Counted from the first letter of the stretch, positions 1-8,532 are shown. The stretch is 64,000 bases of DNA from Chromatiaceae bacterium (GCA_016714645.1 JADKCI010000004.1:186001-250000); one strand, 5' to 3'. Notes: generated from the letters alone by a model not told the origin. Program-made: numbers and translations.

Positions 1-44
1 AGAAGCTGTCGGGTCTGGGCGCGAGCATCCGGCGCGTCCACTGA
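1..44 (+). CDS. murA: MurA C-terminus (partial; 5' end outside window)
   Basis: Reading from base 3, the frame gives KLSGLGASIRRVH and a TGA stop at 42-44. This matches the usual end of UDP-N-acetylglucosamine 1-carboxyvinyltransferase, which carries out the first committed step of peptidoglycan precursor synthesis in the cytoplasm. It lies 16 bp upstream of hisG. murA directly before hisG-hisD-hisC is a common gammaproteobacterial order, which supports the call. Only 13 residues are visible, so the assignment rests on that motif and on position. Confidence 0.7.
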   Translation, partial: KLSGLGASIRRVH

Positions 45-60
45 TCGCGGAGCCCTGAAC

Positions 61-726
61 ATGGCCTTCGACGCCTCCCTCACCATCGCCCTCTCCAAGG
101 GCCGGATCTTTAAGGAGACCCTGCCCCTTCTGGCCCACGCCGGCATCCAGCCCCTGGATGACCCCGAGACCAGCCGCAAGCTGATCCTGGATACCAACCA
201 GGCCCAGGTGAAGCTGGTCATCATCCGGGCCAGCGACGTCCCGACCTATGTCCAGTATGGTGCCGCCGACGTGGGGGTGGCCGGCAAGGACGTCCTACTG
301 GAACATGGCGGCGACGGCCTTTACGAACCCCTGGATCTGCGTATCGCCCGCTGCCGCCTGATGGTGGCGGGGATTCCCGAGGCGGCGCTTACCTCCGGAG
401 GCGGACGGCTGCGGATCGCCACCAAATACGTCAAGTGCGCCGAACGCCACTTCGCCGCCAAGGGTCAGCAGGTGGAGGTGATCAAGCTCTATGGCTCCAT
501 GGAGCTGGCCCCCCTGGTGGGGCTGGCGGACCTGATCGTCGATCTGGTGGAGAGCGGTAATACCCTCAAGGCCAACGGCTTGGTCCCCCTGGAGCACATT
601 GCCCCCATCAGCTCCCGTCTCGTGGTCAACAAGGCCGCTTGGAAGATGAAACACGCCGCCGTCATGGCCCTGCTGGGCGCCCTGCGCGAGGCGGTGACCC
701 AGGCCCAGGCTATCCAACATGCTTAG
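61..726 (+). CDS. hisG: ATP phosphoribosyltransferase, short form (HisG)
   Basis: 221 aa. It catalyses the first step of histidine biosynthesis, joining ATP and PRPP to give phosphoribosyl-ATP. The N-terminal TIALSKGRIFKETLPLL and the internal GVAGKDVLLE and DLVESGNTLKANGL blocks are characteristic of the family. The length is that of the short HisG_S form, which lacks the C-terminal regulatory domain and, in known cases, needs the HisZ subunit. No hisZ is visible here, so it should be elsewhere. hisD starts 11 bp downstream, so hisGDC is very likely one operon with murA upstream. Confidence 0.95.
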   Translation: MAFDASLTIALSKGRIFKETLPLLAHAGIQPLDDPETSRKLILDTNQAQVKLVIIRASDVPTYVQYGAADVGVAGKDVLLEHGGDGLYEPLDLRIARCRLMVAGIPEAALTSGGGRLRIATKYVKCAERHFAAKGQQVEVIKLYGSMELAPLVGLADLIVDLVESGNTLKANGLVPLEHIAPISSRLVVNKAAWKMKHAAVMALLGALREAVTQAQAIQHA

Positions 727-737
727 AGGTTAGGCCC

Positions 738-2048
738 ATGGCCGATATTCGCCGATTCTCCACCGCCGATGGGGACTTTTCCGACCGGCTCCAAGCCCTG
801 CTCGCCTGGGAGTCCGTCTCCGATGCCCAAGTCCGGGGGACGGTGGATGTCATCATTCAGGACCTGCGCGCGCGCGGCGACGCGGCCCTACTGGAATACA
901 CCCGCCGTTTCGACCGGTGGGAGCCCGCGACCGGCGCGGATCTGGAGATCCCCCAGGCCCGCCTGGAACAGGCCTGGCATACCATCCCGGCCGACCAGCA
1001 GGTCGCCCTGCGTCTGGCCGCCGAGCGCATCCGCGCCTATGCCGACTACCAGGCCATGACCGGCTGGAGTTATATCGAGGACGATGGCACCCTCCTGGGC
1101 CAGAAGGTCACGCACCTGGACCGGGTCGGGCTCTATGTTCCCGGTGGTAAGGCGGCCTATCCCTCCTCGGTGCTGATGAATGCCATCCCCGCCAAGGTGG
1201 CCGGGGTGCCGGAGCTCATCATGGTGGTCCCCACCCCCGCCGGCGAGCTCAACGAACTGGTCCTGGCGGCAGCCCACGTCGCGGGCGTGGATCGGGTCTT
1301 CGCCATTGGTGGTGCCCAGGCGGTGGCCGCCCTGGCCTATGGCACCGAGTCCGTGCCGGCGGTTGACAAGATCGTGGGCCCGGGCAACATCTATGTCGCC
1401 ACCGCAAAGCGGGCCGTCTTCGGCCAGGTCGGCATCGACATGGTGGCCGGACCCTCGGAGATCCTCATTCTCTGCGATGGCGGCACGGCCCCGGAATGGA
1501 TCGCCATGGACCTCTTCTCCCAGGCCGAGCACGACGAGGATGCCCAGTCGATCCTCATTGCCTGGGACTCGCACTTTCTCGATCAGGTGGCGGCGGCCAT
1601 CGACCAACTGCTACCGAACATGGAACGGCGCGACATCATCGCCGCCGCCCTGCGCGCCCGCGGTGCCCTCATCCTGGCGCGGGACCTGGACGAGGCCGTG
1701 GCCGTCGCCAACCAGATCGCCCCCGAGCACCTGGAGCTCTCCGTCGCCGATCCCGAGATTCTGATCAGCCGCATCCGTCACGCGGGCGCCATCTTCATGG
1801 GCCGCCACACCGCCGAGGCACTGGGGGACTACTGCGCCGGGCCCAACCATGTCCTCCCTACCTCCCGCACCGCCCGCTTCTCCTCGCCCCTGGGGGTCTA
1901 TGACTTCCAGAAACGCTCCAGCCTCATCATGGCCTCCGCCACCGGTGCCGCCACCCTGGCGCATACGGCCTCGGTGCTGGCCCGAGGCGAGGGACTGACC
2001 GCCCACGCCCGGTCGGCGGAGTATCGTGGCCAGGGTCCCAGGTCCTAG
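738..2048 (+). CDS. hisD: Histidinol dehydrogenase (HisD)
   Basis: 436 aa from the ATG at 738 (MADIRRFS); the reading frame is open further upstream, but that part overlaps hisG in another frame and has no family similarity. The enzyme oxidises L-histidinol to L-histidine in two NAD-dependent steps using a zinc ion. The typical blocks are present in order: GLYVPGGKAAYPSSVLMN, VGPGNIYVATAKR, DMVAGPSEILI, AEHDEDAQSIL and GDYCAGPNHVLPT, the last followed by the GVYDFQKR region. The length is normal. It is the second gene of hisGDC, followed 17 bp later by hisC. Confidence 0.96.
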   Translation: MADIRRFSTADGDFSDRLQALLAWESVSDAQVRGTVDVIIQDLRARGDAALLEYTRRFDRWEPATGADLEIPQARLEQAWHTIPADQQVALRLAAERIRAYADYQAMTGWSYIEDDGTLLGQKVTHLDRVGLYVPGGKAAYPSSVLMNAIPAKVAGVPELIMVVPTPAGELNELVLAAAHVAGVDRVFAIGGAQAVAALAYGTESVPAVDKIVGPGNIYVATAKRAVFGQVGIDMVAGPSEILILCDGGTAPEWIAMDLFSQAEHDEDAQSILIAWDSHFLDQVAAAIDQLLPNMERRDIIAAALRARGALILARDLDEAVAVANQIAPEHLELSVADPEILISRIRHAGAIFMGRHTAEALGDYCAGPNHVLPTSRTARFSSPLGVYDFQKRSSLIMASATGAATLAHTASVLARGEGLTAHARSAEYRGQGPRS

Positions 2049-2065
2049 GGCCGGAGCGCAAGCCG

Positions 2066-3142
2066 ATGCAGCATCTGATCGAGCGGCTGGTCCGCCCCGA
2101 AATTCTGGCCCTAACCGCCTATCACGTCCCCGACGCCGCCGGGCTCATCAAGCTGGATGCCATGGAGAACCCCTATGGCCTGCCGGAGGGCCTGCGTCGG
2201 GAATGGCTGGAGCAACTGGCGGTCGTGGACGTCAACCGCTACCCGGACCCCCAGGGCACCCGCCTGCGGGAGGCCCTGCGCGCGGCCCTGAAGATACCGC
2301 CGGACATGGCGATCCTGCTCGGCAACGGCTCGGACGAGATCATCCAGATGCTGTGCCTGACCCTGGCCCAACCCGGCCGCAAGGTGCTGTCGGTGGAGCC
2401 GGGTTTCGTCATGTTCCGCCTGATCGCCCGCTTCGCGGGGATGGAATATGTGGGCGTGCCCCTGCGGGCGGATGACTTTGCGCTGGACAAGGAGGCGGTG
2501 CTGGCGGCCCTGGCCCGGGAGCGGCCCGTCCTGACCTTTCTGGCCTATCCCAACAACCCCACGGGCAACCTCTTCGATGCCGAGGCCCTGGGCGAGATCA
2601 TCGCCGCCGCGCCGGGCCTGGTGGTGGTGGACGAGGCCTATGCCCCCTTCACCGACGCCAGCTTCATGGCGCGCCTGGGGAACTGGCCCAATCTCCTGGT
2701 CATGCGCACCGTCTCCAAGATGGGGCTGGCGGGGCTACGGCTGGGCCTGCTGGCAGGGCCCCCGGCCTGGTTGGATCAGATCGACAAGACCCGGTTACCC
2801 TATAACATCAATGTGCTCACCCAGGTCAGCGCCGCCTTTGTCCTCGGCCACAAGGCCCGCTTCGACGAACAGACCCAGCTCATCCGCAAGGAGCGCCAGC
2901 GCCTTTTCGAAGCCCTGGCCGCCTTACCGAGGGTCCACCCCTATCCCAGCCAGGCCAACTTTATTCTGGCGCGGGTGACCCCGGGCCGCGCCGACGCCCT
3001 GTTTCGGGCCCTCAAGGCCCGGGGCATCCTGATCAAGAACCTCAATGGCGCCCACCCCCTGCTCGCCGACTGCCTGCGCGTCACCGTGGGGACCCCCGAG
3101 GAAAACGCCGCCTTCCTCGCCGCCCTGGGGGCTGCCCTCTAG
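2066..3142 (+). CDS. hisC: Histidinol-phosphate aminotransferase (HisC)
   Basis: 358 aa PLP-dependent class I/II aminotransferase converting imidazole acetol phosphate to histidinol phosphate. Visible family features are GNGSDEIIQML (cofactor phosphate region), AYPNNPTGNLFD, VVVDEAYAPF, the PLP-lysine motif TVSKMGLAGLRLGLL, and a C-terminal CLRVTVGTPEEN that holds the substrate-binding arginine. The N-terminus (MENPYG) is intact. It is the last gene of the his segment. The next genes (phaC, phaE) converge on it, and a hairpin lies between them at 3186-3226. Confidence 0.95.
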   Translation: MQHLIERLVRPEILALTAYHVPDAAGLIKLDAMENPYGLPEGLRREWLEQLAVVDVNRYPDPQGTRLREALRAALKIPPDMAILLGNGSDEIIQMLCLTLAQPGRKVLSVEPGFVMFRLIARFAGMEYVGVPLRADDFALDKEAVLAALARERPVLTFLAYPNNPTGNLFDAEALGEIIAAAPGLVVVDEAYAPFTDASFMARLGNWPNLLVMRTVSKMGLAGLRLGLLAGPPAWLDQIDKTRLPYNINVLTQVSAAFVLGHKARFDEQTQLIRKERQRLFEALAALPRVHPYPSQANFILARVTPGRADALFRALKARGILIKNLNGAHPLLADCLRVTVGTPEENAAFLAALGAAL

Positions 3143-3174
3143 CTCGGATCACCCCCCCAAAAATCTCCCATCCC

Positions 3175-3226
3175 CCAAAAAGCAGAAGGCCCCAGTCTCC
3201 ATCTTGATGAGGGAGGCCGGGGCCTT
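3175..3226 (-). terminator. Rho-independent terminator after phaC (possibly bidirectional)
   Basis: An inverted repeat, AAGGCCCC at 3186-3193 and GGGGCCTT at 3219-3226, forms a stem with further pairing inside (GTCTCC region against GGAG). Read leftward, the stem is followed after four bases by a run of Ts (complement of AAAAA at 3176-3180), the arrangement of an intrinsic terminator for phaEC. It could also stop hisC transcription, although there is no T-run on that side. Confidence 0.6.
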
Positions 3227-3269
3227 GCTAGGCCATCCGATCCAGATTGCGATCTAGATCAGACGGGGT

Positions 3270-4340
3270 TCAGGAGCGCTCGTTCAGCCAACTGCCGATG
3301 GCGGGCGTGACTTCCTTCTGGGCCTTGCCGCTGACATAGATGCCGATGTGGCCGCCGGGGAAGGCCAGTTCTGTGTAGTCCTTGCTGCTGGTCCGGCCAG
3401 CCAGGGCGCGGGAGGCATCGGGCGGCACCAGATGGTCCTGCAGCGCATAGATGTTCAACACCGGGCAGGCGATGTTGGCCAGGGCGACCTCATGGTCGCC
3501 AATTTGCAGGCCGCCGTTGAGGAGCTTGTTCTGCTGGAAGAAGTCCTTGGCGAACTGGCGGAAGGTCTCCCCCGCCTGGTCCGGGCTGTCAAAGATCCAT
3601 TTTTCCATGCGCAGAAAATTCTTGATCTTGTCCGGGTCGTCCAGGACATCGACCATGTTGACATACTTCTGGCCGGTCAGGCTAAAGGGCTTCAAGGACA
3701 GGAAGGACCAGTTGAGGAGCTCGCCGGGGAGATTGCCCATGGTATCAACGGCCAGGTCAACGTCGATGTCCTGGACCCAGGCCGACAGCAGGTTATCCGG
3801 GGTCTTGAAGTCCACCGGGGTGACCATGACCACCAGGTTGCGGACCTTCTCCGGGTGCATGGCGCTGTAGCAGAGGCTGAAGGCTCCACCCTGGCAGATG
3901 CCGAGGAGGTTGATGGTGTCCAGGCCATGGGTCTCGCGAATGTAATCGACGCAGTTGTCGAGGTAATTGTTGAGATAGTCGTCGATGGTCAGGGAGCGGT
4001 CGGCATGATCCGGGTAGCCCCAATCGATGAGATAGACGTCCTGACCCGTGGCCAGCAGGCCCTTGATGGTGGACCTGTCCTCCTGAATGTCCGCCATGTA
4101 GGGGCGATTGACCAGGGCATAGACGATCAGCAGGGGCACCGGGTTGCGCTTGACGCCCTCGTGAGCGCGGTAGCGGTAGAGCACCAGTTTGTCTTCCCGG
4201 TAAACGGGATCGCGGGGGCTGACGCCGGTGTCGATCTTATCGGCGTTCAGTAGGTTCTCCATGCCCTTGCCCAGCTTGCGGCTGAAGTCGAGCATCTCCT
4301 CGGAGAGTTTGTCGGGACGGATGTCAATAGGCAGCATCAT
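3270..4340 (-). CDS. phaC: Class III poly(3-hydroxyalkanoate) synthase subunit PhaC
   Basis: 356 aa catalytic subunit that polymerises (R)-3-hydroxyacyl-CoA into PHA on granule surfaces, working with PhaE. It is an alpha/beta-hydrolase with the modified lipase box GICQGG. By counting residues, the expected catalytic triad is Cys149, Asp302 (ALQDHLVPP) and His331 (FPGGHIG), the positions known for the Allochromatium vinosum enzyme. The start is the ATG at 4340, with GAGGAG about 8 bases upstream; a second ATG follows directly. phaE lies 22 bp upstream in the same direction, so the two are co-transcribed. Confidence 0.96.
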   Translation of the reverse strand: MMLPIDIRPDKLSEEMLDFSRKLGKGMENLLNADKIDTGVSPRDPVYREDKLVLYRYRAHEGVKRNPVPLLIVYALVNRPYMADIQEDRSTIKGLLATGQDVYLIDWGYPDHADRSLTIDDYLNNYLDNCVDYIRETHGLDTINLLGICQGGAFSLCYSAMHPEKVRNLVVMVTPVDFKTPDNLLSAWVQDIDVDLAVDTMGNLPGELLNWSFLSLKPFSLTGQKYVNMVDVLDDPDKIKNFLRMEKWIFDSPDQAGETFRQFAKDFFQQNKLLNGGLQIGDHEVALANIACPVLNIYALQDHLVPPDASRALAGRTSSKDYTELAFPGGHIGIYVSGKAQKEVTPAIGSWLNERS

Positions 4341-4362
4341 TTTTTAGTCTCCTCGGGGCTCA

Positions 4363-5409
4363 TTATTCCGCAGGCGTGGACAGGACGGGCTTCTTGCGGA
4401 TCACGGGCCGCTTTTCGGGCACGGTGCTATTGGCGACCGCGGGCACCGCGGCGGTCCCCGCGCCGGTCAGGGCGGCGACCTGCACTTGCAGGGCATGCAG
4501 CTCCTTGCGCAGAATCTTATTCTCGCGGCGGCTCTGCTGAACACGGTCCTGCAGGGTGCGCAGTTCGCCGCGGGTCGGCATGTTCATGCCACCCAGGGTC
4601 TCGTCAACCATCACGGACATGCGTTGCTTCAGGGCCATCTGGGAGTTGACTAGCTCGCCATGGATGCGGGCATAGTCGGGGCTCTGGACCTCCTTGGCGT
4701 AAACGTCCTCGCAGCAACCGACCCAGGTGTCATAAAGGCCGCGGGCCGAATCGATGACCTTACCCGAGGCCTGCATCTGCTCCAGGACCTCGCGCATCCG
4801 GTTGACCGACTTGACGCCCATCTCCGAGAAAATCGACATGTATTGTTGCAGGGCCTTCTGATAGGCCACGCTGCGGCGCATCAAATCCTGATATTGAGAC
4901 TGCTCCTCGCGGGTATAACCCAGACCGGGGGCGGAGAGGACCTTGTCAACGGTGCTACCCCCGGCATGGGGCATGTTGCGCAACAGGTCGCCAGGCATGG
5001 GGCTCATGGAGGAGGCCATGCGCTGCCAGTTGTCGTAGGGCAGTTCCCAGAAGGCCATCATCTTGTGTAGGGCCTGATCCCCCTGCTCCTGGCCGCCGGA
5101 GAAGGCCTTCTGCATGTCGTTGAGGGCCTTGGTCATGTGCGACCAGGAATCCGTGGCGCCGCCGCCGAACTGGGGCATAGGGCGGGCAAAGGTGTCCGCC
5201 ATGCGGAAAAACATCTTGCCCTGGTCCATCATCCGCTCCATGAAGGTGCGGGACATATCCGGCGCGGCCGGCGCAAAGGCCTTCCACCAGTGATCCAGGG
5301 CGCCTTCCCAGGGGTTGGCTTGGGGGACTTGGGCGCCCATCGCCCTGCGGCTCATGTCGGTCCACTGTTCCCAGTATTTTTGCTGAAGGCTCAGCCAGTC
5401 GTCGGTCAT
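4363..5409 (-). CDS. phaE: Class III PHA synthase subunit PhaE
   Basis: 348 aa. PhaE is the non-catalytic partner of class III PhaC and is needed for full polymerisation activity. The start MTDDWLSLQQKYWEQWTDMSRRA and the mostly helical, Met/Gln-rich body with a C-terminal coiled coil (around residues 275-310, LRTLQDRVQQSRRENKILRKE) are typical. The tail is a Pro/Ala/Lys-rich low-complexity end. GGAG lies 10 bases before the ATG. It is the first gene of the leftward phaE-phaC operon and is divergent from phaR; the promoter at 5440-5468 carries a candidate PhaR site. Confidence 0.93.
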   Translation of the reverse strand: MTDDWLSLQQKYWEQWTDMSRRAMGAQVPQANPWEGALDHWWKAFAPAAPDMSRTFMERMMDQGKMFFRMADTFARPMPQFGGGATDSWSHMTKALNDMQKAFSGGQEQGDQALHKMMAFWELPYDNWQRMASSMSPMPGDLLRNMPHAGGSTVDKVLSAPGLGYTREEQSQYQDLMRRSVAYQKALQQYMSIFSEMGVKSVNRMREVLEQMQASGKVIDSARGLYDTWVGCCEDVYAKEVQSPDYARIHGELVNSQMALKQRMSVMVDETLGGMNMPTRGELRTLQDRVQQSRRENKILRKELHALQVQVAALTGAGTAAVPAVANSTVPEKRPVIRKKPVLSTPAE

Positions 5410-5439
5410 GGGGGGTTCTCCTTTTTGGTGTGTGGTGAA

Positions 5440-5480
5440 AAACTATCACGGATAATTGTGCGCTGCAACAAAAGCAGCTT
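5440..5480 (-). promoter_or_regulatory. phaE-phaC promoter with a TGC/GCA-rich candidate PhaR site
   Basis: On the minus strand TTGCAG (5468-5463) and TAGTTT (5445-5440) are separated by 17 bases, a plausible sigma-70 promoter just upstream of phaE. An inverted repeat GCTGC (5462-5466) / GCAGC (5474-5478), next to TTGTGC (5456-5461), overlaps the -35 element. PhaR proteins are known to bind TGC/GCA-rich repeats, and a stronger palindrome of the same kind sits before the phasin gene. The rest of 5481-5657 up to phaR shows only a 20-codon open frame at 5551-5613 of unknown meaning. Confidence 0.5.
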
Positions 5481-5657
5481 AGAATAGGTCATCGGGCATC
5501 GATGGCGGCAAGGCCAGTTCCGGCTGCCATATTAACGAGAGGACCTTCCTGATGAGAAAAAATATCGTGATCGTCACTCCCGGCACCACCGTCTCCGGCG
5601 CTAGTCTCTCCTGAGTCCCCCTTCGCTCACCCCGCACCCGCTTCGGAGTCGTCCCCC

Positions 5658-6122
5658 ATGCCCAGCGAACGCATCATCAAGAAATACCCCAATCGCCGCC
5701 TCTATGACACCAAGATTAGCCGCTATGTCACCCTAGCCGATGTCCGGGCCCTGGTCATGCAAGGCGTCGGCTTCCGGGTGCTGGATACCAACAATGACGA
5801 TGACATCACCCGCGCCATCCTGCTCCAGATCATGCTGGAGGAGGAGAGTGGTGGGGAGCCCCTCTTCACCGCCCCCATGCTGGCCCAGATCATCCGTTTC
5901 TACGGGGGTACCCTCCAGGGCATGCTGTCGCGCTACATGGAGAAATCCCTGGATTTCTTTGTCAAGCAGCAAAATCAGCTACGCGAGACCTGGGGCGAAA
6001 ACCCCTTTGACGCCATGACCCGCCTGGCGCAGCGCAACATCGATATGTGGTCGGACCTCCAGAATGATTTTCTGCGCGCCTCGGGCTATAAAAAGCGGTC
6101 CGATACGGACAAGAATCCCTGA
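5658..6122 (+). CDS. phaR: Polyhydroxyalkanoate synthesis repressor PhaR
   Basis: 154 aa DNA-binding regulator. The N-terminal block RIIKKYPNRRLYDTKISRYVTL is the conserved PhaR/PHB accumulation regulatory DNA-binding domain; the following region (about residues 65-120, ITRAILLQIMLEEES and FYGGTLQGMLSRYMEKSLDFF) is the PHB-associated domain. Known homologues repress phasin and their own genes and release DNA when they bind nascent PHA. It sits between the divergent phaEC operon and phaP, where both intergenic regions hold TGC/GCA palindromes. It is annotated as a repressor by family and context. Confidence 0.93.
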   Translation: MPSERIIKKYPNRRLYDTKISRYVTLADVRALVMQGVGFRVLDTNNDDDITRAILLQIMLEEESGGEPLFTAPMLAQIIRFYGGTLQGMLSRYMEKSLDFFVKQQNQLRETWGENPFDAMTRLAQRNIDMWSDLQNDFLRASGYKKRSDTDKNP

Positions 6123-6181
6123 AGGGCCGGGGTGACGGGGGTCGGGCTTGGCTCGCCCGGCCGCCGGGACCAAAAAAGTAG

Positions 6182-6237
6182 TTGACACCCGTTCCCCGAA
6201 TTATTATTGTGCACCGCAGCAATGCTGCATTGCACAA
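6182..6237 (+). promoter_or_regulatory. phaP promoter with 31-bp palindromic operator
   Basis: TTGACA (6182-6187) and TATTGT (6205-6210) are spaced by 17 bases, a strong sigma-70 promoter. From 6207 to 6237 runs a palindrome centred on 6222: outer arms TTGTGCA and TGCACAA, inner arms GCAGCA and TGCTGC around a single central A, with only two mismatched pairs between. It overlaps the -10 element and the transcription start, as expected for a repressor site. PhaR binding is inferred from the neighbouring phaR gene and the known TGC/GCA preference of the family. Confidence 0.75.
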
Positions 6238-6265
6238 AAGAAACTGAAACCTTAGGAGATAGCTC

Positions 6266-6634
6266 ATGACCAATAAAGACAACCTGGCCGCCATGAACGA
6301 GTTAGGCACCAAGGGCGCCGAGCGCCTGAACAGCCTGGGCGACCTTAATCTGAAGATCTGGGAGAAGATGGCGGCCCGCCAGCTTGAGGCCCTGAACCTC
6401 ATGATGGAGCAAAGCGTGCGCCAGATGAAGATCGCCAGTGAGGCCAAAGGGTATAATGAGTTCGTAAAGGCCCAGGTCGATCTGGCCAAGGAAGCCAGCG
6501 AGCGCATGATGGAAGAAGTCCGCACCAACATGTCGCTGGCCAACGAAGTCCGTGATGAGTACCGCGCCTGGGCCCAGGCCGGCATGTCCGAACTGACTGC
6601 CGAAATGAAAAAGAACGCCGCCAAAGCGGCTTAA
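6266..6634 (+). CDS. phaP: Phasin family protein (PhaP)
   Basis: 122 aa, almost entirely helical and amphipathic, without Cys. It begins MTNKDNLAAMNELGTKGAERL and contains the phasin-type stretch LNLMMEQSVRQMKIASEAKGYNE-FVKAQVDLAKEASERM. Phasins coat PHA granules and control their number and size. AGGAG sits about 8 bases before the ATG. The gene has its own promoter and palindromic operator and is followed 17 bp later by phaB, so phaP-phaB are likely co-transcribed. Confidence 0.9.
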   Translation: MTNKDNLAAMNELGTKGAERLNSLGDLNLKIWEKMAARQLEALNLMMEQSVRQMKIASEAKGYNEFVKAQVDLAKEASERMMEEVRTNMSLANEVRDEYRAWAQAGMSELTAEMKKNAAKAA

Positions 6635-6651
6635 TTCGGGAGTTGAATAAT

Positions 6652-7403
6652 ATGGCGCAACCAACACGCGTGGCCCTGGTAACCGGTGGTATCGGCGGTA
6701 TCGGTACTTCCATCTGCCAGCGTCTGGCTAAGGAGGGTCATCGGGTGGTAGCCAACTACCATCCCTCGGAGCAAGAGCAGGCGGAGGCCTGGCTAGTGGC
6801 GCGGCAGGCGGAAGGCCTGGACGTTACCCTGGCGGTAGGAGACGTTTCCTCCTTCGAGGATACCCAACGGCTGGTGGCCGGGGTCCTGGAGAGCATGGGA
6901 ACCGTGGACGTGTTGGTAAACTGTGCCGGCATCACGCGCGACAAGACCTTCAAGCGCATGGAGCAGGCTCAGTGGGAGGCGGTGATCAACGTCAACCTGA
7001 ACTCGGTGTTCAACGTCACCCGCCAGGTTTGGGAGGGGATGCTGGAGCGCGGCTTTGGTCGCATCATCAACATCTCCTCCGTCAACGGCCAGCGCGGCCA
7101 GTTTGGTCAAGCCAACTATTCCGCCGCCAAGGCGGGCATGCATGGCTTCACCATGGCCTTGGCCCAGGAAGGCGCGGCCCGGAACGTGACGGTTAATACC
7201 GTTTCTCCCGGTTACGTCGAGACCGCCATGACCCTGGCCATGCGTGACGACGTCCGCGAGAGCATCATCTCCGGCATTCCGATGCGCCGCATGGCCCAAC
7301 CGGCGGAGATCGCCGCCGCCATCGCCTTCCTGACGTCGGACGATGCGGCCTACACATCACCGGGGCCAATATCCCGGTCAACGGCGGCCTCTTTATGCAT
7401 TAA
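6652..7403 (+). pseudogene. phaB: Acetoacetyl-CoA reductase PhaB with a C-terminal frameshift
   Basis: A short-chain dehydrogenase giving (R)-3-hydroxybutyryl-CoA for PHA synthesis: Rossmann motif TGGIGGIG near the N-terminus, NCAGITRD, and catalytic YSAAK. The ATG at 6652 has GGGAG nine bases upstream. The frame is normal to LTSDDAAY, then reads an unrelated tail and stops at 7434. If two bases of the ACAC at 7352-7355 are skipped, the next codons read ITGANIPVNGGLFMH and a TAA at 7401-7403, the standard PhaB C-terminus. So a two-base duplication has shifted the frame about 15 codons before the end. It may be a sequencing error; the enzyme could also remain partly active. Confidence 0.85.
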
Positions 7404-7632
7404 GAGACCGCGCAGGGTCCTGGGCCAGCCGTAATCGGCCCGGGTACCTGCTAGATAGGCGCCGCTGGACGTCGATGCGATGACCGGCGATGCCTTCCGG
7501 GCCTTCCCCAGGAAGGTCCCCCTATTTCCGACCAGGCCGCCATTGACGTGGCCTGGCGATTTCCGCGGCAGCGTTCGTCGCTCGCGGAGAAAACAGGTCC
7601 TCCTCGTCTCTCTCAATCATTGAGAAGAGCTT

Positions 7633-7661
7633 TAAGCCCAGCGCTAGCTGGGCTTTTTTTT
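7633..7661 (+). terminator. Rho-independent terminator after phaB
   Basis: A perfect 8-bp stem AGCCCAGC (7635-7642) / GCTGGGCT (7647-7654) with a GCTA loop is followed by a run of eight Ts. It ends the rightward phaR-phaP-phaB block. 7435-7632 before it contains nothing I can recognise. The adjacent gene converges from the right. Confidence 0.9.
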
Positions 7662-7690
7662 GCCTGGATAAACCGACAACAACCTGACGG

Positions 7691-8299
7691 TCAGAACTTT
7701 ACCGAACAGCCATAAGGCCGCGTCACCGGATTGGCGATCGGTTTGCCAGCAGCCAACTCGGCCATGGCCATCCGCACATAATTATTGGCGCCCGCGATAT
7801 CCGCCGGGTCCGTGGTGGGCTTGTCATCCATGCCACCCCGATAGGCCAGGGTGCCGGCTTCATCAATGATGAAGAGGTGCGGAGTCGTTTTCGCCTCATA
7901 GGCCCGCCCCAGGACTCCCTGGCTGTCGAGCACCACGGCGGTTGGGGCAGCCCCACGGCTCGTGGTCAGGGCGTCCGCTTCGGCGGCGCTGACATGGCCC
8001 TGCTTGCCGGGGGCCGAGGAAATGACCGAGAGCCAGATGTAGCCGGCGCTGGTCGCCTCCTTCTGCAGGGCCTGCATGTTGCCCGCACCATAGTGCTTGA
8101 TGACATAGGGGCACTGATCGTTAGTCCACTCCAGGATCACCCTTTTCCCCTTCAATTCGGGCAGGCTCCAGGTCTTGCCGGCCGTGTCCACGGCATTGAA
8201 AGCGGGTGCCGGGTAGCCGATCTTGGGTGCCGCCTGGGCCAGTCCGAGGGTGGCCGCCAAAGCCAGGGCCCCCAAGAGGGTCGTCTTCAGAAAGTTCAT
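7691..8299 (-). CDS. Exported thioredoxin-fold (redoxin) protein
   Basis: 202 aa with a clear Sec signal peptide (about residues 1-23, MNFLKTTLLGALALAATLGLAQA). The mature part has the AhpC/TSA-redoxin pattern: PAPAFNAVDTAGKTWSLPELKGKRVILEWTND-QCPYVIKHY, then TAVVLDSQGVLGRAYEAKTTPHLFIIDEAGTLAYRGG. The first thioredoxin Cys position is kept (NDQC, about residue 62) but there is no CxxC pair, so this is a peroxiredoxin-like periplasmic protein rather than a disulfide reductase. Its substrate is unknown. GGAGA precedes the ATG. It stands alone at the left edge of the AT-rich island. Confidence 0.8.
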   Translation of the reverse strand: MNFLKTTLLGALALAATLGLAQAAPKIGYPAPAFNAVDTAGKTWSLPELKGKRVILEWTNDQCPYVIKHYGAGNMQALQKEATSAGYIWLSVISSAPGKQGHVSAAEADALTTSRGAAPTAVVLDSQGVLGRAYEAKTTPHLFIIDEAGTLAYRGGMDDKPTTDPADIAGANNYVRMAMAELAAGKPIANPVTRPYGCSVKF

Positions 8300-8426
8300 G
8301 GGGTATCTCCTCTGCGGTGGGATGGTGTAAACCCGGGATTATAGTGGGGCGGTGGGTAGCTCAACCCAGCGATTTGACTGCCAGGGGTGCTAGGTAGCTC
8401 GGCGGCGGCCCCGAGAGACTCTGTTA

Positions 8427-8454
8427 CCAGGGAATCGGCCTGGATCTGGGATGT
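8427..8454. repeat. 28-bp direct repeat, left copy
   Basis: It begins CCAGGGAATCGGCCTG and is repeated at 8875-8902 with a few differences; the pair flanks the first R1 copy. On the minus strand both copies lie in short open stretches reading (I/V)QADSL(V/A)T, so they may be remnants of one small duplicated gene. The rest of 8300-8532 shows no recognisable gene. Confidence 0.6.
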
Positions 8455-8532
8455 AATAAGGATGACGTTATGGAAGGCAATACAGGTATCGAGGGGGCTG
8501 GTATAGGTAGGACCGCTAACAGGAGCAGATGT

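Noticed and set aside
8341..8400. tRNA-like sequence (GGTGGGTAGCTCAACCC)
   Set aside because: There is no TTCGA arm and no cloverleaf can be formed.
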